From NCBI GenBank assembly GCA_022360435.1, contig JAKSCU010000261.1, forward strand, positions 1-35,720: 35,720 nucleotides of DNA. The letters run 5' to 3'. Both the position numbers and the translations under genes were made by a program. Shown in pieces: positions 29,814-35,720 of the stretch. The DNA is from Bacillota bacterium (GTDB taxonomy: Bacteria; Bacillota; Desulfotomaculia; Desulfotomaculales; Desulfallaceae). The notes beneath the pieces were generated by a model, which worked only from the letters and a program-made list of their open reading frames with translations, did no database searches and was not told where the DNA came from. Each line of letters begins with the position of its first letter. Position 1 is the first letter of the stretch.

Positions 29814-30929
29814 ATGGAATACAGGAAATTCAACCAAATCAAGCGTTTGGTGGTTAAAATCGGGTCCAGTTCGCTGACGTACGCCACCGGCAAGTTGAAT
29901 ATAGAGCAAATGGAAAAACTGGTGCGGCAGATGGTGGATCTGCATAACCGGGGGATAAAAGTGCTTCTGGTGACCTCCGGCGCCGTCGGCGCCGGCGCCG
30001 GCAAAATTGGTCTGACCAAAAAACCGCGCACCATCCCCGAAAAACAGGCGGCGGCGGCGGTAGGCCAGGGTATGCTTCTGCACATGTACGAAAAATTTTT
30101 TGCCGAGTACGGTGTGGTGGTGGGACAGGTTCTGCTAACCCGGGAGGACTTCTCCGACCGGCGCCGTTTCTTAAATGCCCGCAATACACTGCAGGCATTA
30201 CTGGAGTTTAACATTATTCCGGTAGTTAATGAAAACGACACGGTGGCGGTGGATGAGATTAAATTGGGTGACAATGACCATCTGGCGGCCATGGTGGCCG
30301 GACTGGTGGATGCGGAACTGCTCATACTACTGTCGGACGTGGGCGGGCTTTATGACGGCGACCCGCGCCAACCCGGGGCCGACCTGCTGAGTGAGATTTA
30401 TGAGCTAAACGAGGAGATCGAGTCCCTGGCCGGAGGCGCCGGTTCCAAGGTAGGCACCGGCGGCATGGTCACCAAGATACAGGCGGCCCGCATTGCCATG
30501 CACTCGGGTCTGGTTACGGTAATTGCCAGGGCTTCGGAAAATGATATCATTCGCCGGGTATCGGCGGGCGAACCCCTGGGCACCGCGTTTTGGCCTTCCG
30601 CCAAGCTGGTGCAGAAAAAGAAATGGATTGCCTACGGTTCCACGGTATGCGGCCGGCTATGCGTTGACGACGGCGCCGTCCGGGCGCTGCAAAGGGGCGG
30701 CAAGAGTCTCCTGCCCTCCGGGGTTACGGCGGTGGAAGGCAAATTTGACGTGGGAAACACCGTTAGCGTGGTCAACCATGACGGGCGGGAAATTGCTCGG
30801 GGGATAGTCAACTATTGCGCCGCCGACGTGGAAAAAATCAAGGGCTGCAAAACCGGCGAGATAGTCGGTATTTTGGGGCACAAGGACTATGACGAAATAA
30901 TCCACTGCGACAACCTGGCCCTGGAATAA
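29814..30929 (+). CDS. proB: Glutamate 5-kinase (with PUA domain)
   Basis: VVKIGSSSLTY, VTSGAVGAGAGKIGL, NENDTVAVDEIKLGDNDHLAAMVAGL, C-terminal PUA. Confidence 0.96.
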   Translation: MEYRKFNQIKRLVVKIGSSSLTYATGKLNIEQMEKLVRQMVDLHNRGIKVLLVTSGAVGAGAGKIGLTKKPRTIPEKQAAAAVGQGMLLHMYEKFFAEYGVVVGQVLLTREDFSDRRRFLNARNTLQALLEFNIIPVVNENDTVAVDEIKLGDNDHLAAMVAGLVDAELLILLSDVGGLYDGDPRQPGADLLSEIYELNEEIESLAGGAGSKVGTGGMVTKIQAARIAMHSGLVTVIARASENDIIRRVSAGEPLGTAFWPSAKLVQKKKWIAYGSTVCGRLCVDDGAVRALQRGGKSLLPSGVTAVEGKFDVGNTVSVVNHDGREIARGIVNYCAADVEKIKGCKTGEIVGILGHKDYDEIIHCDNLALE

Positions 30930-30990
30930 GTTGCCCCCGGGTGTTGCTTTTTATTGATAAAACTTATAAAATAACAAATGGGGCCGCCGG

Positions 30991-31623
30991 ATGGATAAAA
31001 GTACCATGCAGAGGAACAATAAGCGAATCGGTTTAATGGGCGGAACTTTTGACCCTGTTCATTACGGGCACCTGGTAACGGCCGAAGAAGCCCGTTGTCA
31101 GTTCGGTATGGAGAAGGTAATTTTTATTCCCGCCGGTAAACCGCCGCACAAGACCAGAAAAAACATTTCACAGCCGCGTCACCGGCTGGAAATGACCTGG
31201 CGGGCGGTGGGATCCAACCCCGACTTCACGGTTTCGGACCAGGAAATTAAAAGAGAGGGACTTTCGTATACTGTTGATACAATCCAGGCTTTTCGGGAAC
31301 AATATGAAGGCTGGGACATCTATTTCATCACCGGGGCCGACGCGGTGCTGGAGATACTGACCTGGAAAAAAGTAGAGGAACTGTTGCGAAAATGTTGTTT
31401 CGTGGCGGCCTCCCGGCCGGGTTTCAGGCTGGAAAGCATGGGTGAGGAACTGACCCGACTGCCCGCTGAGTGCACCGGCAGGATCAAGACTTTGGAGGTG
31501 CCCGCCCTGGCCATATCTTCCACCAATATAAGGCAGCGGGTGCGGGACGGCAGGCCCATCAGGTATCTGTTACCCGAAGCAGTGAAGGATTATATTTACC
31601 GGCACGGTTTGTATACAGATTAA
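30991..31623 (+). CDS. nadD: Nicotinate-nucleotide adenylyltransferase
   Basis: RIGLMGGTFDPVHYGHLVTAEEA; ISSTNIRQRVRDGRPIRYLLPEAVKDYI. Confidence 0.96.
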   Translation: MDKSTMQRNNKRIGLMGGTFDPVHYGHLVTAEEARCQFGMEKVIFIPAGKPPHKTRKNISQPRHRLEMTWRAVGSNPDFTVSDQEIKREGLSYTVDTIQAFREQYEGWDIYFITGADAVLEILTWKKVEELLRKCCFVAASRPGFRLESMGEELTRLPAECTGRIKTLEVPALAISSTNIRQRVRDGRPIRYLLPEAVKDYIYRHGLYTD

Positions 31624-31715
31624 CAGCCGGTAATTATTCTAAAGCGGTGTTGTTTGCATAGGTGTTTATGTTTTGCAAATAATACTGACAAATTACAGAG
31701 CAGCATTAAGAAAAG

Positions 31716-31744
31716 GGGACACACCTTGCCAGGAAATGTTCCCG
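31716..31744 (+). repeat. REP-like imperfect palindrome
   Basis: GGGGACACACCTTGCCAGGAAATGTTCCC; GGGGACA pairs with TGTTCCC. Confidence 0.4.
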
Positions 31745-31774
31745 CTATCGCAACTATTGAAAAGAGGTGATCTG

Positions 31775-32023
31775 GTGGCAATTACACTCTATGTGGGCAA
31801 CCTGCCATGGGGGACAAACAACGAAGATTTGACCGAGGCGTTCTCCAGATACGGTGAAGTTCTGGAAAGCCGCATTATTACCGACAGGCAGACCGGTCGT
31901 TCCCGTGGTTTCGGCTTTGTGGAGGTTAAGGATGAAGACGCCGAGGGGATGATTGAGGCGATGAACGGTGCCGAGTTAGGCGGCAGGGTTATTACCGTCA
32001 ACGAAGCGCGGCCCAGAGAGTAA
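31775..32023 (+). CDS. RRM-domain RNA-binding protein
   Basis: LYVGNLPWGTNNEDL (RNP2), RSRGFGFVEV (RNP1); GTG start with SD AGAGGTGAT. Confidence 0.92.
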   Translation: MAITLYVGNLPWGTNNEDLTEAFSRYGEVLESRIITDRQTGRSRGFGFVEVKDEDAEGMIEAMNGAELGGRVITVNEARPRE

Positions 32024-32039
32024 GATTTTTGGCACATTG

Positions 32040-32066
32040 ACCTCCTTTATGGGAGGTTTTCTTCTT
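32040..32066 (+). terminator. Terminator after the RRM gene
   Basis: ACCTCC-TTTAT-GGGAGGTTTTCTTCTT. Confidence 0.75.
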
Positions 32067-32136
32067 ATATGCGCCATTGAATCATTTCATTTTTAGATTA
32101 AGGCGTTGGAAAACATTTTTTCCCGGGAGTAAAAAA

Positions 32137-32715
32137 TTGGCGGGCCAGTTTTACGTTAAACGATTAAAGGGTATGCTTGATCCTGAAAAATTTGAACACT
32201 CACTGGGGGTACGGGACACAGCCGTGCGGCTGGCCCGAATAAACGGCGTGGACGAGGAGCGGGCGGCCCTGGCGGGATTGTTGCACGACTGTGCCAGGTG
32301 TCTGCCTGAAGACAGGATACTGGAGATGGCCGGGCGGTTTGCCATACCACATACCGAAGTGGAAATGGCGCTGCCGGTGCTGCTGCACGCGCCGCTGGGA
32401 GCCGAACTGGCCCGGCGGGAGTTCGGTGTTAGTGATCAAGCTGTTTTGCGGGCCATTTCGGTGCACACATTGGGGGATGCCGACATGGCCATGCTGGACA
32501 AGGTGGTGTTCGTGGCCGACAAGGCCGAGCCGGGGCGGCGTTTTTCCGGCGTTGAGGAAATTCGTCGCAAGATGTGCGCGGACTTGGACCGGGCTTTGCT
32601 GGCCTGTTACGACTTGTCCATCGGGTTTGCCCTGCAAAACGGCGCGCCGGTTCATCCCACAATGATAGAAGCCCGTAACCGGCTTGTTTTATCCGGTCCG
32701 GGCCGCAAATTTTAA
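32137..32715 (+). CDS. yqeK: HD-domain hydrolase YqeK (diadenosine tetraphosphatase family)
   Basis: KFEHSLGVRDTAVRLA...AGLLHDCARCLP...ISVHTLGDADMAMLDKVVFVADKAEPGR; start TTG 32137 with GGGAG SD proposed. Confidence 0.88.
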   Translation: MAGQFYVKRLKGMLDPEKFEHSLGVRDTAVRLARINGVDEERAALAGLLHDCARCLPEDRILEMAGRFAIPHTEVEMALPVLLHAPLGAELARREFGVSDQAVLRAISVHTLGDADMAMLDKVVFVADKAEPGRRFSGVEEIRRKMCADLDRALLACYDLSIGFALQNGAPVHPTMIEARNRLVLSGPGRKF

Positions 32716-32786
32716 TCCCCGGGCAGGAACTTTCCACCGGCGGGCGAATAATTTTTATAAATACAATTAACAGGGGGTATCGCTTT

Positions 32787-33143
32787 TTGACCATTAATCC
32801 GCAGGTCATGGTGCAGGTTACCGTTGAGGCGGCGGAGGAAAAAAAGGCTACTGATATTACCGTATTGAACATTGGCGGGGTATCCATCGTGGCCGACTAC
32901 TTTGTAATATGCAGCAGCCGGTCGCTCGTGCACGCCAGGGCCATAGCCGAAGAGATAGTTGAACGGTTAGGGCGGCGTGGTGTGGCAAGGCCCCGCAAGG
33001 AGGGCTTCAGGGCGGGCCGCTGGATACTGCTTGATTACGGCACGGTGGTGACGCACATCTTCCAGGAGGAAGAACGCCGTTTTTACAACCTGGAACACCT
33101 GTGGGGAGACGCGGAAGTGGTGGAATACCCGCTCAGCGTGTAA
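32787..33143 (+). CDS. rsfS: Ribosomal silencing factor RsfS
   Basis: KATDITVLNIGGVSIVADYFVICSSRSLVHARAIAEEI...GRWILLDYGTVVTHIFQEEERRFYNLEHLWGDA. Confidence 0.96.
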   Translation: MTINPQVMVQVTVEAAEEKKATDITVLNIGGVSIVADYFVICSSRSLVHARAIAEEIVERLGRRGVARPRKEGFRAGRWILLDYGTVVTHIFQEEERRFYNLEHLWGDAEVVEYPLSV

Positions 33144-33241
33144 TAACATGCCGCGGGCAATGCCAACGGACCAAGGAATGCGGTATGACTATTTAAAGCA
33201 AAACTGACATTGGGTGAGCGCTTTAAGCGGTCTTTAAAACG

Positions 33242-33270
33242 TTGACTTTGGTTTGGCCCTGTTATACAAT
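33242..33270 (+). promoter_or_regulatory. Sigma-A promoter of the T-box leader
   Basis: TTGACT (33242-33247), 17-nt spacer, TACAAT (33265-33270). Confidence 0.65.
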
Positions 33271-33445
33271 GTTAAATAACTGTAGAGAAAAGGCTGTGAA
33301 GGGGAGCAGTAACCCGCAGGTGTTGGGCAGAGAGCCGCCGGCCGGTGCGAGGCGGCGACCGGAGCGGGTGAACTCGCCCCGGAGTTGCCCGGAGCAACTC
33401 TCCGGGACGGTATGAACCGTTATCGCAACGAGTGGTTAAAGTCAC

Positions 33446-33520
33446 GGGGCTGTGGCGCAGAGGGAGCGCGCTTCCTTGGCATGGAAGAGGCCGCGGGTTC
33501 AAGTCCCGCCAGCTCCACCA
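33446..33520 (+). tRNA. tRNA-Ala (anticodon GGC)
   Basis: Acceptor GGGGCTG/CAGCTCC with G3:U70; D-stem GCGC/GCGC; anticodon arm CTTCC-TTGGCAT-GGAAG; T-arm GCGGG-TTCAAGT-CCCGC; A73 and encoded CCA. Confidence 0.96.
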
Positions 33521-33558
33521 GCAAGACTTTATCAATTAGGGTGGTACCGCGGGAAAAA

Positions 33559-33590
33559 GCCTCCCGTCCCTAAAGGGGCGGGCGGCTTTT
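33559..33590 (+). terminator. T-box-controlled intrinsic terminator
   Basis: GCCTCCCGTCCC-TAAA-GGGGCGGGCGGC-TTTT. Confidence 0.92.
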
Positions 33591-33609
33591 GTGTGTACCG
33601 GAACGGGGG

Positions 33610-35274
33610 ATGACTAATTTGGACAATTATGGCCGGATGACCATCGGGGAACTGCTGGATCGCTCGGCGGGCCGGTATCCCCATAACGAGGCCCTGGTTT
33701 TCCCGGGCACAGACACCAGGTACACTTACAGGCAGATGCAGCAAGCGTGCAACCGTGCGGCCAAAGGCTTGATGGCCCTGGGGGTCAGGCGCGGCGAACA
33801 TATCGCCGTTATGGCGCCAAACGTACCCGAATGGGTGCTGACGCAGTTCGCCGCCGCCAAGGTGGGCGCGGTGCTGGTGACGGCGAACACCAACTACACG
33901 CTCTTTGAAATGGAATACCTGCTGCGCCATTCCGATGTCAATACCCTGGTTTTTGCGAGTAAATTTCGAGATACCGATTACCTGGGAATGGTCCGGCAGC
34001 TATGCCCGGAAATGCTGGAAAATATGCCCGGCCGCCTGAACTGTAAAAAACTGCCCATGCTGAAAAACCTGGTGCTGACCGGCGGCGGTCCGGTTCCGGG
34101 GTTGTTCGCCTGGGAGGAGATGCTGGCGGCGGGCGACGACATATCCGACCAGGAACTGGCCGCCAGGCAGGCGTTTTTGCAGCCTGACGAGGTGATCAGC
34201 ATTCAGTACACAACCGGTATTACCGGTTTCCCCAAAGGGGTCATGCTGTCCCACGCCAACCTGGTGAAAAACGCCATCGATATGGCGGGCTGCATGAACT
34301 TGGGCCCCGACGACCGGCTTTGCCTTCCGGTGCCTCTTTTTCACACCTTCGGGTGCGTGCTGGGTACCCTCACCTGTGTGTCGGCATCGGCAACCATGGT
34401 GATTCCCGAGTATTTCAACCCGGTCAGGGTGCTGGAAGCGCTGGAAAAGGAGCGCTGCACCGCCCTGCACGGCGTACCCACCATGTTTATCACCGAACTT
34501 GAAGTGCTGGAAAATCATTATTTTAACACATCATCGCTGCGCACCGGCATCATGTCCGGGGCGCCCTGTCCGCCGGATCTGATCCGGGTCGTGGCGGAAA
34601 AAACCGGCATGCGTGAAATTGTTGTCACTTACGGCCAGGCCGAAGCGTCCCCGGGCATCACCATGAGCAGGTTTGATGAACCCCTGGAAGTACGGATGCA
34701 CACGGTGGGCCGGCCGCTGGACGGCGTCGAGGTAAAAATCGCGGACCCGGCCACCGGCGACGACGTGCCGCCCGGCGCCCAGGGGGAAATATGCGCCCGG
34801 GGCTATAATATAATGAAAGGTTACTATAAGATGCCCGAGGCCACCACCGCGGCCATAGACGAACAGGGCTGGCTGCATACCGGGGACCTGGGCGTGATGG
34901 ACGCCGACGGTTACCTGCGGGTGACCGGCCGGATCAAAGACGTAATCATCCGGGGCGGTGAAAACATCTATCCCCGGGAAATTGAAGAATTTCTGTCCAA
35001 ACATCCCGGCATCAAGGACGTCCAGGTGGTGGGCGTGCCCAGCGAAAAGTACGGCGAGGAAGTTATGGCCTTCATCCAGCCCCACAACGGGGCCGAGGTA
35101 ACCATTGAAGAAATCAGGAAATACTGCATAGGCCGGATAGCCCGCTATAAAATACCCGCCCACATACAGCTGGTGGACGGTTATCCCACCGCCGCCAGCG
35201 GCAAAGTGCAAAAACACAGGCTGCGCGAACTGGGTCTGAAAAAGCTTTCCCGACACGGTTTGGCCGTTAATTGA
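33610..35274 (+). CDS. AMP-binding acyl-CoA synthetase (fatty-acid-CoA ligase family)
   Basis: QYTTGITGFPKGVMLSHANLVKN (P-loop-like A3), TYGQAEASPGITM (A5), GWLHTGDLGVMDADGYLRVTGRIKDVIIRGGENIYPREIEE (A7/A8); ATG 33610 with GGGGG SD, not the TTG at 33589. Confidence 0.92.
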   Translation: MTNLDNYGRMTIGELLDRSAGRYPHNEALVFPGTDTRYTYRQMQQACNRAAKGLMALGVRRGEHIAVMAPNVPEWVLTQFAAAKVGAVLVTANTNYTLFEMEYLLRHSDVNTLVFASKFRDTDYLGMVRQLCPEMLENMPGRLNCKKLPMLKNLVLTGGGPVPGLFAWEEMLAAGDDISDQELAARQAFLQPDEVISIQYTTGITGFPKGVMLSHANLVKNAIDMAGCMNLGPDDRLCLPVPLFHTFGCVLGTLTCVSASATMVIPEYFNPVRVLEALEKERCTALHGVPTMFITELEVLENHYFNTSSLRTGIMSGAPCPPDLIRVVAEKTGMREIVVTYGQAEASPGITMSRFDEPLEVRMHTVGRPLDGVEVKIADPATGDDVPPGAQGEICARGYNIMKGYYKMPEATTAAIDEQGWLHTGDLGVMDADGYLRVTGRIKDVIIRGGENIYPREIEEFLSKHPGIKDVQVVGVPSEKYGEEVMAFIQPHNGAEVTIEEIRKYCIGRIARYKIPAHIQLVDGYPTAASGKVQKHRLRELGLKKLSRHGLAVN

Positions 35275-35322
35275 TATAGCCGCACTGCCAATTAAAACAG
35301 TTACAGCGCATAGGAGGAGACC

Positions 35323-35720
35323 ATGGAAGAACGCTACGATTTCAAGTCTATTGAACCCAAGTGGCAAAATAAATGGGAAAAACAGAGCTTGTATTCCGTC
35401 CCCGACACCGGCGACAAGCCCAAATATTATTGCCTGGAAATGTTCCCTTACCCCTCCGGAAAGCTGCACATGGGCCATGTGCGCAATTACTCCATCGGCG
35501 ACGTGGTGGCCAGGTTCAAGGCCATGCAGGGCTATAACGTGCTGCATCCCATTGGGTTTGACGCCTTTGGCCTGCCCGCGGAAAACGCCGCCATCAGCCG
35601 GGGCATCCACCCCTACGGCTGGACGATGAGCAACATCGAAAACATGCGGGGGCAGCTGCGGTCCATCGGCGCCATTTACGACTGGGAGCGGGAAGTCATT
35701 TGCTGCCTGCCCGAGTATTA
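35323..35720 (+). CDS. leuS: Leucyl-tRNA synthetase, 5' part (runs off window end)
   Basis: [28 protein letters not shown]...[66 protein letters not shown]; not in the ORF track because no stop falls in the window. Confidence 0.96.
   Translation, partial: MEERYDFKSIEPKWQNKWEKQSLYSVPDTGDKPKYYCLEMFPYPSGKLHMGHVRNYSIGDVVARFKAMQGYNVLHPIGFDAFGLPAENAAISRGIHPYGWTMSNIENMRGQLRSIGAIYDWEREVICCLPEY

Larger units (their letters stand above)
33277..33590 (+). promoter_or_regulatory. Leucine-type T-box riboswitch leader interrupted by a tRNA gene
   Basis: Stem I base GGGG(33301-33304)/CCCC(33377-33380); AGCAGTA and GTGAA-CTC-GC specifier loop with CUC at 33373-33375; ACCCGC/GCGGGT; Stem II GAGTTGC(33382-33388)/GCAACTC(33394-33400); IIA/B pseudoknot CCCGGA/TCCGGG; ACGGTATGAACCGTTATC; Stem III TAAAGTC(33437-33443)/GACTTTA(33525-33531); T-box AGGGTGGTACCGCGG (33538-33552); terminator 33559-33590. 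Confidence 0.95.

Noticed and set aside
33272-33535. Minus-strand 87-aa ORF (MIKSCWWSWRDLNPRPLPCQGSALPLRHSP...)
   Set aside because: It is antisense to the tRNA-Ala and T-box; this WSWRDLNPRPLPCQGSALPLRHSP-type peptide is what a tRNA gene gives when translated on the wrong strand.
33385-33573. Plus-strand 62-aa ORF across the T-box leader and tRNA
   Set aside because: It overlaps the tRNA, antiterminator and terminator, and has no independent coding evidence.
33877-35274. Possible second T-box or promoter in front of leuS
   Set aside because: No AGGGTGGNACCGCG-type motif or terminator between 35274 and 35323; leuS appears to rely on upstream control.
34531-35610. 359-aa minus-strand ORF
   Set aside because: Antisense to the acyl-CoA synthetase and leuS, spanning two real genes.

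Overview
The window is a chromosomal segment from a Gram-positive, spore-forming, anaerobic-type Firmicute; gene content and order suggest a Peptococcaceae/Desulfotomaculum-Pelotomaculum-like genome (inferred from synteny only). Most of it is the conserved shape/division/ribosome block: valS, gap (minus), a two-CW/Cache methyl-accepting chemotaxis protein, TusA-like + YedE-like genes (minus), folC, RidA-like, DUF4321, maf, radC, mreBCD, a large PBP2 (mrdA), a short minC, minD, minE, rodA, a spoIVFA-like M23 gene, spoIVFB, a TIGR03960-type radical SAM gene, a DUF2344 gene, RNase G, rplU, rpmA, a spo0B-like gene, obgE, proB, nadD, an RRM protein, yqeK, rsfS, then a T-box leader, an acyl-CoA synthetase and the 5' end of leuS. 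The most striking observation is at 33277-33590. A textbook leucine-type (CUC specifier) T-box leader carries a complete, canonical tRNA-Ala(GGC), with G3:U70, encoded CCA and all four arms, inserted into the apical part of its Stem III, between the specifier domain and the antiterminator/terminator. Second is a PBP2 with an internal segment resembling a polyketide-type acyl carrier protein whose phosphopantetheine Ser is replaced by Ala (14709-14936). Other points are a MinC that appears to lack its N-terminal domain, a perfect minD/minE hairpin with an AGGAGG loop, L27 without the Prp-cleaved extension and no prp gene, tandem repeats plus an overlapping uORF upstream of gap, and a nested hairpin upstream of the MCP gene. 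All calls come from reading the sequence; no database search was run.
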